Assembly (NCBI GenBank): GCA_023525975.1
Contig: CM042039.1
Location: 16,274,501-16,338,500, forward strand
From: Smallanthus sonchifolius
Taxonomy: Eukaryota > Streptophyta > Magnoliopsida > Asterales > Asteraceae
Direction: 5' to 3'
Length of the DNA: 64,000 nucleotides
Under the pieces are notes generated by a model. The model saw only the letters and a program-made list of their open reading frames with translations, was not told where the DNA came from and made no database searches. Below, one piece after another: positions 1-11,553 of the stretch. Numbering within the stretch: position 1 is the first letter of the stretch; the number at the start of each line of letters is the position of its first letter. The position numbers were made by a program, and so were the translations under genes.

Positions 1-312
1 CTGACTGTTTTTAAACTAGAACTCACCAGCGTTAGCTGACTTTGTATACATTTCAGGTAATGAAAGGAAGGGTCGTGGGAAGGCGTGATGGTTACGCAGC
101 AAGCGACTGACATCCCCCTTTTATATATGTTAAGACAATGTTATGTTTTTAATTGTTAAGACTTCCGCTGTTATGTTATGTAATATTATGTTATGAATTC
201 GAATGATGTTTGCTTCCGCTACTCTCGAATGTTTTTAATTTAAGTTCAGTATTTATGACTATGTTTATGAGTAAATCTAACAAGTGAGTTTACCCGTGAA
301 AGGGTCCTTACA
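1..312 (+). repeat. 5' LTR of the gypsy element (3' portion only)
   Basis: It aligns base for base with 5238-5549 and ends in TTACA, complementary to the TGTAA start of the 3' LTR. The primer-binding site follows directly. The rest of this LTR lies outside the window. Confidence 0.92.
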
Positions 313-315
313 AGT

Positions 316-327
316 TGGTATTAGAGC
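316..327 (+). other. Primer-binding site (tRNA-iMet type)
   Basis: TGGTATTAGAGC lies 3 nt after the 5' LTR end. It differs by one base from TGGTATCAGAGC, the usual plant initiator-Met primer site, where minus-strand DNA synthesis starts. Confidence 0.85.
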
Positions 328-667
328 AATAGTTTGAGAGATTCAGACATCCCTAAATGTCTGGACTCAAGCTGATTATGGGACCAACGCACGAATGTCA
401 GTATGGGTAACCAACGCAAACGCCAGCACGGTAAGTAAGTACTAAAGTTAATGCTCTTGGATAAGAATAGATACCTTAACTTATAACAAATAGATGTCAA
501 TTTCACAATCGATTTGAAGAGTTTTGAACCCGAAAAGCAATGTAAATTAGTAATCCCAAACCGGTCACTGTAATTAAAAATTTACCTTGCTCGTACTGTT
601 CTAAAACTATGATTTGAAGTAATGGCATTGATGTATTCCCTTTATAACTATCAGGAAACTAGGAACT

Positions 668-1816
668 ATGGTTGGTGGAGGAAGAACAGGACGCCGAGGC
701 GGTCGCTCTGGCCGAGTCGGTAGACCTCCATTGAATCAAAGACATGAAGAGGAAGAGTGTGTGCACGCAGAACACACTGAGAGTGTGCACGAAACAGATG
801 TGACCCCAACTGGGAATGACAATCAAGGGTCTCTACAGTTGGAATCCTAGGTCAGGGATGCTATTGCCCACGAAGTTGTACTCACTCTGAAGAAAGTATT
901 GGCCGATCTACTATCCGAGGCACTAAAGAAAAGTAGAGAGGAGAATAAAGGAGACCATGAAGAGAAAGTGTATGACAGTGATGGGGATGAAGTAAAGGTG
1001 GGATCAAGCAATCGTGGGTGTACTTACAAAGGTTTCAAGGACGGAGACCCACCCAAGTTCGACAAGGATTCAGTGGCTACGTTCGAATAGATTGATAGGA
1101 TGAACGATGTAATCAACATCAGCGAGTGTCGACCGGACCAGGCTGTTAAGTATGTTGCTCATTCTTTCACCAATGAGGCACTAAGTTGGTGGAGGAACAT
1201 TCAAAGGACAAAATCGCCAAACGCTCTTGCCAGAATGACATGGGAAGACCTGAAGAAGCTGATAATCCAAAAGTTCTGTCCCCAGAACGAAATTGATCGA
1301 GTGGAAAATGAATTCCTAAACTTCAAGGCTGGCAGCAAGACGCACCGCCAATATACTTCTAGGTTCAATGAGCTAGCTCAACTGGTATCCCACATGGTGG
1401 AGACAGAAGAACGAATGATTAAGTACTATGTGAAGGGCCTACCTCAAAGGGTCTGTGTTCATGTAAAAGCTAATCTACCATCGACCTTCGAATCGGTAGT
1501 CAACCTGTCTAGAATCGTCTATGACGATTATGCTAACGAGGACACAACTCCCGAAGCTCCGAAATGGAAATGGGAGAACTCGTTCAAAGGAAATGGAAAG
1601 GGAAACTACACCACTGAGTTGAAGAAGCCTAGGGCAGAAGGGTATGGAGTTTGTAAGAAATGCTTAAAGAAAACCAAGGCGAATGTCTTGTTGGCTCAAC
1701 CATGTGTTATAAGTGCGGAAGGCCGGGGCATTACTCTTGAGATTGCTTAAAGGACGCCAAGTGCTAAAGTTATGGAAGATATGGACACCTGACTAGGGAT
1801 TGCAGGAAAACCAGAC
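668..1816 (+). pseudogene. gag: gypsy gag (capsid and nucleocapsid), broken
   Basis: Gag would form the virus-like particle and bind the element RNA. The frame opening with ATG at 668 has an Arg/Gly-rich start, then stops at 848-850 and 1088-1090, and continues in the same frame to 1750. The 1100-1750 part is a typical plant retrotransposon gag domain (WWRN, TWEDLKKLIIQKFCP, KYYVKGLP-like stretches). Two CCHC zinc knuckles are readable at about 1705-1816 but in another frame: the first has a stop in place of the residue before its last Cys pair and the second begins next to a stop. A frameshift near 1620-1700 separates capsid and knuckles. Non-functional. Confidence 0.88.
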
Positions 1817-1884
1817 AATCCGGTTCGGGAAAGGAAAAGGAAGCTGAAAGGGAACAGCCGAAAGCTAGGACTCGAGCCTACGCC

Positions 1885-2469
1885 TTGACTGAGGAGGAAG
1901 CAAGGGGAAACCCTGATGTTGTGTCAGGTACGTTCCTAGTTAATGATGAACATGTTGTTATTTTATTTGACTCTGGTGCTAGTAAAAGCTTTATATCCAA
2001 TGCATTTAGTCGTAAACTAGATTGCACTATCAACACCATAGTAAAGGCCTTTAGCGTACAAACTGCCGTTGGTAAAAATTCGGCAGTATTCCAAGTAACA
2101 GAGGATTGCATCATAGAAATAGAGGGTCATAAGTTTCCTTCTAGATTATTCCATCTCACCTTAGGAGGATTCGATATAGTATTGGATATGGATTGGCTAG
2201 ATCAAATCATATGTAAACGTAAGAGGATACATCTCAAAGGTCCTAGCGGTAGTCCAATTACGGTTTACGGGGATTGGAATTGCACGATGCCGAACATCAT
2301 TTCGATGATCAAGGCCGAAAGTTACATGAGGCGCAGTTGCGAAGCTTATCTGGCGTATGTTATTGACGATAGAATGAAAAAGAAAGAACTCAAGAATGTA
2401 CCCGTGGTGTGCAACTTTCCGGAAGTATTCCCTGAGGATCTACCTGGGTTGCCACCGATCGGGAAATAG
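1885..2469 (+). pseudogene. gypsy aspartic protease region
   Basis: The active-site motif LFDSGASKSFIS lies at about residues 27-38 of this frame, the retropepsin D-S/T-G signature that cleaves the Gag-Pol polyprotein. The frame runs on into the linker before RT (EVFPEDLPGLPP) and ends at 2467-2469 after a frameshift at about 2455. RT continues in the next frame, so the protease is no longer fused to pol. The protease motif itself looks intact. Confidence 0.88.
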
Positions 2470-4260
2470 AATTTCAGATTGATTTACTGTCAGGAACTGA
2501 GCCCGTTGCCAAAGCCCCCTACCGATTGGCTCCGTCAGAAATGAAAGAATTGATGTCTCAATTAGAGGAATTAACAGAAAAAGGATTTATCAGACCGAGC
2601 ATTTCACCATGGGGCGCTCCGATGCTATTTGTAAAGAAGAAGGACGGCAGCATGCGCATGTGCATTAACTACCGTGAATTTAACAAGAGGACAGTAAAGA
2701 ACAAATATCCACTGCCTAGAATAGACGACCTTTTTGATCAACTGCAAGGTGCGAGTTGGTTCTCAAAGATCGATCTTAGGTCCGGTTACCATCAGTCGAA
2801 AGTAAGAGAAGAAGACGTACCAAAGAACGCGTTTCGCACACGTTATGGGCATTATGAGTTTCTCGTGATATCCTTCGGATTGACCAACGCGCCAGCAACG
2901 TTCATGGACTTGATGAATAGAGTATGTCGACCAATGTTGGATCGATCAGTGATAGTTTTTATAGACGACATACTGATATATTCGAAAAACGAGGGTGATC
3001 ACCACTGTCACCTAAGAGAGGTTTTGGAGGTGCTAAAGCAGGAAAAGTTGTACGCAAAATTCTCCAAATGCACGTTCTGGCTTAGGGAAGTCCAATTCCT
3101 AGGTCATGTGATAAACCCAAACGGCATCATGGTAGATCCTACAAAGATTGAGGCAGCAAAGGAATGGAACGTCCTGAAGACGCCAACAGAGATACGAATT
3201 TTTCTGGGATTGGCAGGCTACTATCGGAGGTTCATTCAAGATTTCTCAAGAATAGCCTCGCCACTAACTAAACTGACATGGAAGGAAGTAAAATATGATT
3301 GGGGTCCAACCCAAAACAAGGCACTTGAGGATCTTAAGACACGATTAACCCAAGCTCCAGTCTTGGCACTACCTGAGGGAAATGAAGACTTGGTAGTCTA
3401 CTCTGACACTTCGGGTCAAGGTTTAGGTGGTGTACTTATGCAACGGGGAAAGGTAATTACTTACGCCTCGCGACAACTAAAGATTCACGAGGTTAACTAC
3501 CCAACTCACGATCTAGAGTTAGCGGCAGTAGTTTTCGCGTTGAAAATATGGAGGCACTATCTGTATGGAGTTAAATGCACCATTTACTCCGATCACAAAA
3601 GCCTGAAGTACTTTTTCGAACAAAATGAATTAAACATGAGACAAAAGAGGTGGTTAAAGCTACTAAAAGACTATTATTGTGAGATATTATACCATCCAGG
3701 AAAGGCAAACGTAGTGGCTGACGCTTTAAGTAGAAAGGAAGAATCGGCACCTATCCGGATCAAAGCGTGTCAGCTGATTATAACGCCAGATTTGATGAGT
3801 GAAATATCGAAGGCACAAGATGAAGCACTATTAGAAAGAAATATAAAACGAGAAAGAATAGTAGGACAACAAGGGAATTTGGATGCAAATGCATACGGAG
3901 TACAAACTAGGTTTGGCCGGATGTGGATACCTAAGATTGGCGAGCTTAGAGCCAAAATCCTCGATGAGGCCCATAAGTCTCGCTATTCTATCCACCCTAG
4001 GACAAAAAAAATGTATCAAGACTTGAAGAAAGAGTACTGGTGGCCTGGCATGAAAAATGATGTGACTGAGTACGTGAACAAGTGCCTAACATGTTCACTA
4101 GTTAAGGCCGAGCACCAGAAACCATGCGGTAAAATGCAACCTTTACCAATACCGGAATGGAAGTGGGAGGAGATCACGATGGAGTTCATTGCCAAGCTAC
4201 CGCGAACAGCTAAAGGCAATGATACCATTTGGGTGATCGTCGACCGCTTTCTGAAGAGAT
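2470..4260 (+). pseudogene. pol: gypsy reverse transcriptase, RNase H and truncated integrase
   Basis: One long open frame (clear from 2526) holds three domains. RT spans about residues 1-240: VKKKDGSMRMCINYREFNK, SKIDLRSGYHQ, and the catalytic FIDD at residues 145-148 (2958-2969). RNase H begins at about VVYSDTSGQGLGG and includes the TIYSDHKSLKYF strand. The integrase N-terminal zinc domain shows the H...H...C-x2-C pattern ending in NKCLTCSLVKAEH. After IWVIVDRF the reading turns into unrelated residues and stops at 4281-4283, so the catalytic D,D-35-E core is gone. RT and RNase H themselves lack internal stops, suggesting the integrase loss was a discrete deletion. Confidence 0.92.
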
Positions 4261-4276
4261 CACGATGGAGTTCATT
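4170..4276 (+). repeat. 21-bp direct repeat at the integrase deletion point
   Basis: A 21-base stretch starting GAGATCACGATGG occurs at 4170-4190 inside the integrase frame and again at 4256-4276, just past the point where integrase homology ends. The second copy leads into non-coding DNA before the 3' LTR. This looks like a template-switch or repair scar. Confidence 0.85.
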
Positions 4277-4338
4277 CGCCTAGACTTTAGGCAGCGAACT
4301 TAGCCTTAAGTTCGCCTAGTTCAGCCGAAGTAAAAGGG

Positions 4339-5549
4339 TGTAATTTAAATTAGGTCTGATGTATGTGTAATTAACCAATCCAGATCGTGTGTGGCACTCA
4401 TTGGACCGCTGTTAGGACAGGACAAGACTAGCTCATCTGGTGAGTTCTATGTGCCCCCTTCTATGTTATGTGCAACTCATTTTAAATGTTTTTGGGGCTG
4501 AAGTGTATACACTAAGTGAATAAATACGTGGTATACAAATATATATATATATATATATATATGAAAATAAATTATGAACAAAGAATGAAACGTATGTTGA
4601 CAAAGAATGAATGAAAGAATGGCATAACGTAAATGAATGAAATCTTACTTTATAATTATATATATTGCATGTTATGAATGTATGTATACGTTATGGACGG
4701 AAATGAAGGTAACGGCTACTTCGGTAGACGGACGACCATGTGACTATTTTGCAACCGGGACAAAAACGCTCCTTCATAAGCTAGGACGTATAAAAGGCAC
4801 TCATGGACGGTCGAAGCAAATGCCTTATTACATGTAGAACGGTTACATACATAATAGCCGCGTGGGAAACGGATGCCTTTGGGCAGATGGGCGAATGAAC
4901 GGACTACGACGGTAGGACGGGTTTTAGGCGGACGGACAAAGGTTGCCGGACGGATTTATGTTACAACGGACGGTTTCTGGGGCCGGACGGTTTATGAAAT
5001 GGACTACGACGGTAGTTCTCATGGCGTTTGTCTTTGTGACTCGCGTAGTAATTATGACGGGTTGATCACCCATATGTGTATGACAAATGAATATTCTCCC
5101 CAAAGTAAGTATGTATGTACATATGTATATACTCAGTATGAATGTTATGTGAGAACAGAAAATCAAAGAATATGCAAATGCACGTATATTATATATATAT
5201 ATATATATAATACTTAACGATAAGATAAATGCTATGTCTGATTGTTTTTAAACTAGAACTCACCAGCGTTAGCTGACTTTGTATACATTTCAGGTAAAGA
5301 AAGGAAGGGTCGTGTGAAGGCGTGATGGTTACCTAGCAAGCGACTGACATCCCCCTTTTATATATGTTAAGACAATGTTATGTTTTTAATTGTTAAGACT
5401 TCCGCTGTTATGTTATGTAATGTTATGTTATGAATTCGAATGATGTTTGCTTCCGCTACTCTCGAATGTTTTTAATTTAAGTTCAATATTTATGACTATG
5501 TTTATGAGTAAATCCAACAAGTGAGGTTACCCGGGAAAAGGGCCTTACA
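4339..5549 (+). repeat. 3' LTR of the gypsy element, complete (1,211 bp)
   Basis: It starts TGTAATTT directly after the short purine run AAAAGGG (4332-4338, candidate polypurine tract) and ends CCTTACA, so the termini are TGTAA...TTACA. It contains a TA microsatellite at about 4541-4561, a cluster of GGACGG-type motifs at about 4725-4990 and another TA run near 5189-5209. Small ORFs in it, such as 4873-5217, match no domain I know and lie in U3, so I do not call them genes. Confidence 0.85.
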
Positions 5550-5601
5550 CTTATACGATCATCATTAGGGTTTTCCGCCTTCTCCTAAGGAATATGTATA
5601 T

Positions 5602-6470
5602 TGTCACACCCCAACCGACGACGGAATACGTTGTGGCGGGACATTTAGACTGTTCAAAAGCTCATGATCAAACTAAATTGCACAATTTTGTTAAACTGAT
5701 TTAAATGTACAAATACATATTAGCCAAACAAAAAAAAGCTAACAATAAATCCAATTTATTTGTCCCTAGGTCCATAAGCTCTTAAGTGATAAACTTGTAC
5801 TTCAACATTTCCACCTGAAACATGTTTAAAATGAGAGGCTCAACTATAAAATAGTTGGTGAGCATACATAGGTTTAGATATCTCAAGTAGTTTTCAAATG
5901 TTTTATACAATTCATATGACACATGGTAAATAATGCATTTATGGAGAATCTATAGTTATACTAGGTGTACAATCAAACCTTGTGACTGAGGCATAACACG
6001 CAGGTTACTTTAATGTAATGTCGGTAACAATCACCCTACCTAGGTGGGTTTGTCAAACACAATAGATCTATCAATGTTACCGTTGGCTTGTAACGAGTTA
6101 ATGATTGCACGAGTGTGTCATGTATATGTAGTTCAACTCATAGCATTCAAGCACAAATTACACAAATGGTCATAATGTAGAAATGTATATTGAAATTTGC
6201 AAATAGTTTTCAATGCAAATCATGTTTCACCCCAAAATGTACAAAATGAAAAAGGGGCTATGTAAACTCACCTTGATATTGCGTGACTTAAACCCGAACT
6301 AGGTCGCGAGAGGTCCAATGAACCGGTTTAACGATGCCCTAAATAATAAGATGCGTTATATAACATACGTAAACCATTAAAAGAAACACGAACGAAATGA
6401 TTTGGGACTTTAGGATTTTGGAACGAACGAATGAACGAGAAAAATTAAGGTACGAACCCTGTTGATTAAA
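5602..6470. repeat. Candidate dispersed repeat beginning TGTCACACCCC
   Basis: The stretch has no coding capacity. It opens with TGTCACACCCCAACCGACG, which resembles the start of a dispersed repeat I associate with Asteraceae genomes, and near 6240-6285 has a short GC-richer block (CTCACCTTGATATTGCGTG). The far boundary and the class (LTR fragment, TRIM or other) cannot be set from one copy. The family link is recollection, not computed. Confidence 0.35.
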
Positions 6471-7250
6471 AGTTAATTAAAATGATAATATATAAATGAA
6501 AAAAAATGTTTTATAATCTTTATTTATAAAAGAGATTTAGGTGTCAAGCAATAAATATTAATAGTGAATTTAATATAATTAAATACCTCATTAAGACAAT
6601 TAAGTAAAAAAAATAGTCATTATAATGAAATAATACGATATATTTTGAAATAATTTATTACTTATGAAACTCAAATTATTAAAAGAATATTATTATCGGT
6701 AAAAGTAATATTAATAATATGATTAAAACAAATTTGATACTACTAATTTTAATAATAATTATGGATCACGACGTTTTAAAGGTTTAAGTAAATTATAACC
6801 CCTTTCGATTAATGACGTTACAACTCACGATCAATTTATAATTTCAATAGTTATATAAAAATAATAAGGTTTTATGATACTATTATAATGTTTGTCATGT
6901 TCTTGAACTATTAAATGGTAGTGAAATAATACACACTTAACCACAATAATACTCGTATACTATTTGTTATACGTTTTTGATAGTTGAAATAATTATTCAT
7001 AGTTATAATTATATATATATATATATATATATTAAAAAAGACTATTAATTGAAAACTCTTGAACATATTTAGAAAGGATATGGTTATAACCATGTCCGTT
7101 TAAAAATATATAATGCACTGATGTTACAAGAGGAAGGATCCCCTAAGAAAATGATTTTGCCTAAGTAGCATAAGAAGGACTTTTAAAAATTAAATATCCG
7201 GCTCATACGAATTCCGATTGAAATCATTCCAGCGGCGTTGGAACCGGCTC
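6471..7250. other. AT-rich spacer, no gene seen
   Basis: Very AT-rich sequence with many stops in all frames and a TA microsatellite at about 7010-7031. I see no domain, RNA gene or clear repeat boundary. Confidence 0.6.
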
Positions 7251-7252
7251 GT

Positions 7253-7500
7253 CGAACTCTAAACACAAATCTCTAAACTTTAAACCTTAAAACTAAACCC
7301 TAAATTTAAACACTAAAGCTAAAACCTAAAAGCTAAACTTAAAAGGTAAAAATGCTAAAACCTAAAGCTAAACCCTAAAACTAAACCCTAAAAGCTAAAC
7401 CCTACAAGCTAAACTCTAAACCCTAAAGCTAAACCCAAAAACTAAATCTTAAAGCTAAATCCTAAAAAACTAACCCCTAAATGCTAAAACCTAAAGTTAC
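7253..7500. repeat. Degenerate telomere-like tract (CTAAACCCTAAA-type)
   Basis: About 250 bp consist of variants of CTAAACCCTAAA, CTAAAACCTAAAG and CTAAACCCTAAAAG. The plant telomere unit on this strand is CCCTAAA. Exact head-to-tail 7-mers are rare and spacing varies, so this is a decayed interstitial telomere-like or simple-repeat tract, not a functional telomere. Confidence 0.75.
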
Positions 7501-7589
7501 AATTGAATAAGTTTGGTGACTAAGTAAAATTAGTCACATTACTCTAAAACTTCTAAGAAAATGTGTATTTATACATATATAAATATATA

Positions 7590-7725
7590 TATAGGTGTGT
7601 GTATGAGAGGACTTCGCATAAAACAACAAAAAATAGAACAGGAAAGCGGTATGTCCCTGGTTTCGAACCCGCGACCACAGCTAAGAAAGGGGAGAGTCTT
7701 AACCGATTGCACTAGGTTGTATGCC
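7590..7725 (-). mobile_element. Candidate tRNA-derived SINE
   Basis: On the minus strand, TAGTGCAATCGG (7703-7714) fits the pol III A box TRGYNNANNNGG, and GGTTCGAAACC (7659-7669) fits the B box GGTTCGANNCC. The 33-nt gap between them suits a tRNA-like promoter. No full tRNA cloverleaf is evident. The 3' part runs into TA-rich sequence towards 7565, possibly the tail. Ends and TSD are not defined; it lies just beyond the truncated end of element C. Confidence 0.5.
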
Positions 7726-7769
7726 TTGATAAGAATAGAAACATCTAGTCCTTTATTAACCAGTCCCAG

Positions 7770-10700
7770 ACTCTCAGCTAGCGCCTCCAGATCTTTCACA
7801 AAAAAGTTTATGAAGTAGATTTCATCAAAAACTCTGACCATTTCCCTTGGCACTAAGCTTCCACTCTCGGACCACACCTTTTCAATCACCACTGCCTCGC
7901 CCGATTTAGGATCTACGTACCGGTACCATATGTTACCGAGGATATCCTGAGATAACTTGCTCAGGGGAATCTTGGTTTCACACAGCACTGGCTTGTATAC
8001 CAGTTTCTTTAAGCTTTTATAAGTCACAAGATGTCTAACGTTCTTGTCCCTGACTCGCTTGGGCACTTAAGGCTTAAACATTTTGAACTTCCCAGATCTT
8101 ACCTCTCGCTGTAGAACCTGCCATAAACCCATCGCTACTGCGTGATCTGAGTGACCCAGCAGCTCTCGGTTTACTAGGTCGAACTTTGGCAAGGAGCTGA
8201 AAGCTTCACTGGCTGGTTTCAAGTATTGAACCCCCCAAGCTCGCTTAATTGCAAACAGCTTCTTGTCATCCTCGAACCTCACAGCTAAGATCCTACCTGT
8301 CGCTCCATGTTTGTTTATGATTGATGTCTTCTGCCAGACAGCAGCCGGATCCTTTGATGAACTTGCAGGCATATGTTTGCTTTTCTGCGCCTTTGGATCC
8401 ACAGGTGTAGGGTCGGTAGAATGCCTTCAGTCGACACCTAAACAGTACTTACAGGCTCGACTGAACCTGTGTCAAGATTAGTTTCAAAGAATGGAGCTTT
8501 GAAAATCTCTCCATCCTCAAACTCATATTCTCCTTCCCCGTCTCCCTTGGGAATTTCAATCACAACATCCTCATCCTCCTCATCCCTGTCATCACCAGAC
8601 TTGATCTCTCCCTCTTTTAGATTGTAGAGAGCGTCGATCTGTGCTTCTTAGGAATAGTCTGGCTATAATAATAGGATCACATCTTCTGAAACGTCGTCAG
8701 ATAGATCTTTCAGTACATCAGCCACAGACTTTCCTTTATCATGACCCGCAGCATCACCTCCACCTTCACTCCGAGTAAACCCCCCCTTAGCCACAGGCAC
8801 GACATAAATGGGAACAATCGCCAAAGCCAACGATTGATGCTCACTTCCACTCGGTCCGGCTTCAGGATCCTTGTCCTGATCATCACCCTTAGTTAGATCA
8901 ACTGAGTGACAAGCCTCTTCACTGCTAGGCTTAGGTGGTTGATTTTCCAATAATTCTTTCAATCTCTCCCCCTGAGCAGCAAGCTTCTTGGCCATGTCAC
9001 AGACCAGTTTAACCACAGCATCATGCTCCTTACGCTGCTTTTCATCAACCGCTTGCTGTTTCTTCTAAGCGGCAACTTCATCAATCAGTGAGTTTATTTG
9101 GCCATGTTGCTTGTCAGCCTCGTCACGTGATTTTCGTACCATTTCAAGTAATCTAGCAACATGAGTTTCTAGAGTAGCGATCCTTGCATCTCTAGGATCA
9201 GGACCCCTAGACGATGATGCTTCGGCTTGATGAGTTGGGAAGGTGAAGATTTCATCAAAATCAAATCCATGAGTAAAATTTAACTCAGCAAATGGTTCAC
9301 TGATGTGTTGGAGAGTGGTTATGGGGATTGAGGTAGGGATGGTGGTTGCTTGGATGGTGGTAGGGGTGATGGTGACAGACTCGGTCACAATTGGAGTCGT
9401 TACCGCCACCCGGACAGATTGTACAGGGAGTGTTACTATCACAGGAACCTCCTTTGATAGTAGTAGCAGCCTCAACAAATGTTACCAATGGCCTCCTCCT
9501 TTTTCATCGATAAAGCCGCTGTGAAGGTGAAGTAGAAGTCTATTCAGTGCTCGCAGCTATCACTGTTACTTGCCTCTGAGCACTTACTTCCACCTCAAGA
9601 AGAATAGGTTGATGTGGCCTATCTCCCCGACGCTTGTTGATACTTTCCCGTCTGTGTCTTTGTATAGCAGCGTCCGAATCAGAGTCGGGCTCATATTCAG
9701 CTTCCGAATCAGAGTCGGGCTCATAATCACTGCTAGTCTCTTATCTCTTTCTCTTGGAAGATGACTCGGGAAGGGTCACCTTCGTCAATCTCCTTGGGTG
9801 TGCCTGGGATGGTGCATCATCAGAATCAGATGAATCTGACTCGGTCGAGTCTGAGTCGGATTCGTCAACACCCCCGCTTCCATGTTCTTCGTCTCCTTCA
9901 TCTTCAGACACATCATCCTCAGATTCAACTTCCTCTTCTTCTTGTTGTTCATCACTGTGTTCACTGAGTTCAAGCCCAAACTCTGCACTCTACCATCTCC
10001 AATCTGCAGGCGCCACGTACGCTTCATTGATCAGGTGGCCAAAGAGTGGAGTATGCTCAGGGGTAGGTTCTACACTACCTGGCGTTAAGAACTATGACAA
10101 AACTCTCTTGGCCACCCGCTTAACTTGCAGTCTCTCCCCAAAAGCAGGTAGATTAGGCAACGCATCATTTATCAAGAGTTGCACAAATCTAGGGTATAAC
10201 AAGAACCTATGCCTCTCCGCTGTGTTAATCTGATCATTGATAGCCTTGTAGATGTAGCGGGAGAAGTTGTAGACCTTGTTGAGAGACAGCCCAACCATAG
10301 CGGCTGCTAGATCATGACCCATGGCATCCTTCCCTGCCTTCCTGGAAGACATGCACACGATCATAATGTGGGCGAAGTACCTCCACTGATCCAGCACCCA
10401 CATCTTTTTGTAAGATGAATAATCCTGCACGCCGACGTATCCCAGACGTTGTCTCCAACACCCGTCCACAAAGTAACCAGGATAGGAGATTGGGTTGGTT
10501 GCAAGATCTCTGAACTGTAAGACCGGCCTGATGGTGTCTTCAGAAATGACAATATCTTGACCTGCCACAGTAGCCCGAAAGACATTGGGGGTTACTATGT
10601 AGTCATGTTCTGCAGTATCCCAGAACTGCTCCAAGTATGGTCTTGATATGACAGGGTCTGCTGAAATAGCATACCTTATCCTTGAGCGGTTCAAGAAATC

Positions 10701-10790
10701 AATGATCTACCGATACTCAAGTGCACCACCCTTCCATTCCGGTTCAGTAAGTGCAAGCAGATTAAACTCACATGTAAATGCACGAGCCAT
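7770..10790 (-). pseudogene. Element C ORF3 (post-pol protein of unknown function), C-terminus lost
   Basis: Start ATG at 10790-10788 opens MARAFT, as in A. The N-terminal globular region is 10694-10092 (SRIRYAISADP, VDGCWRQRLGYVG, LLYPRFVQLL). An acidic Ser/Asp-rich stretch, a Thr/Pro/Val-rich segment (9478-9300), a coiled coil (about 9220-8950) and a conserved C-terminal domain (8340-7770: KTSIINKHGATGRIL, LLGHSDHAVAMGLWQVL) follow in A's order. Several stops and frameshifts break it, and homology ends in the KDLEALAES stretch. I see no signal peptide or clear membrane segment. Function unknown. That two separate insertions keep the same architecture supports it as a real element gene. Confidence 0.8.
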
Positions 10791-11553
10791 CATTACAAAA
10801 ACAACCAGTAAACACAATAAGAACAAGAAGCATCATTGGAATTGAATAAACATCATAAGGTATAGCACATTCACATTGAACAAGTTTCTAGACTTACAAA
10901 AATTTCTATGTGTCCATTCATGCGTACTTAGCAAGTACGCAGGTAGTTGGTCTTCCGTACTTAGCAAGTACGCATGAATTACTTCTTGCGTACTTGATAA
11001 GTGCGCAAGAACCCATCACTTAAAACTTTTTCTAATTTCCAGAATCCATGAATGAGGGATCTTGTTGTAGGTTATGGTCACCACATAGTCGAAAAACATG
11101 TTAAAGACCACTGGAAACAAAACTAATAACAAAATGGAACTAAAACCTTGTTATTTTGACCTAGGTGCGAACCGACGTGAACCTTCGGCTCAAGCAAGAG
11201 GTCAAAACTAAAATCAAGACAAGTTAAGGATGAATTCTAGATGATTGAGCTTCGAATGATGATTTTAAACATATTTTAGGTCATAATTCCAGTCGGAAAC
11301 AACCCAAAATTGTCAAGAATCGAAGTTCAAAACCCTAGTTCTACAATGTCACAAATCGTTGCATAACTCATGATTTAACGAAAGAAATGGTCAGAGATTC
11401 TCACCAAAGATTGTTTAACAGAACATGAAACAATGATCAGGACGAAAAACGAGTTTGGGATCACACAAATTTTGAGTGAAAATCGAACAGGGAGTATACA
11501 ACAGTGTTAAGTTCGTTTGAATGAGATGAAACGAGAAAAAATTCTAACACCTG
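10791..11553 (-). promoter_or_regulatory. Element C ORF3 leader with intron-like segment
   Basis: Between the internal TATA box and the ORF3 start lies a non-coding leader. TTTGGTGAGAATC at about 11408-11396 is identical to the donor-like site of element A (cut before GTGAG at 11404). At the other end the acceptor-like site is decayed (TTTTTGTAATG directly before ATGG, where A has TTTTTGCAG). P-type palindromes lie at about 10920-11010. Splicing is inferred. Confidence 0.5.

Larger units (their letters stand above)
1..5549 (+). mobile_element. Ty3/gypsy LTR retrotransposon, degenerate, 5' LTR cut by window edge
   Basis: Order seen on the + strand: partial 5' LTR, tRNA-Met-like primer site, gag with zinc knuckles, aspartic protease, reverse transcriptase, RNase H, start of integrase, 3' LTR. 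RT and RNase H before integrase is the Ty3/gypsy order. The integrase breaks off just after its zinc domain, so the catalytic core and any chromodomain are missing. The window's first 312 bases match the last 312 of the 3' LTR with no net indel and about a dozen mismatches by eye (about 4%), so the insertion is old. The lineage within gypsy (Tekay/Del-like?) cannot be settled without the integrase C-terminus. Confidence 0.93.

Noticed and set aside
4873..5217. 114-codon open frame in the gypsy 3' LTR
   Set aside because: Lies wholly in U3, ends in a TA microsatellite, and has no recognisable domain.
7253..7500. True telomere or chromosome end
   Set aside because: Units are irregular and degenerate, and the tract is flanked on both sides by retroelements.
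7659..7714. Functional tRNA gene
   Set aside because: A- and B-box matches exist, but I could not form a full acceptor and anticodon stem around them.
9754..10233. + strand 159-codon frame, Ser/Asp-rich
   Set aside because: It is the antisense shadow of the acidic Ser/Asp region of ORF3 in element C.
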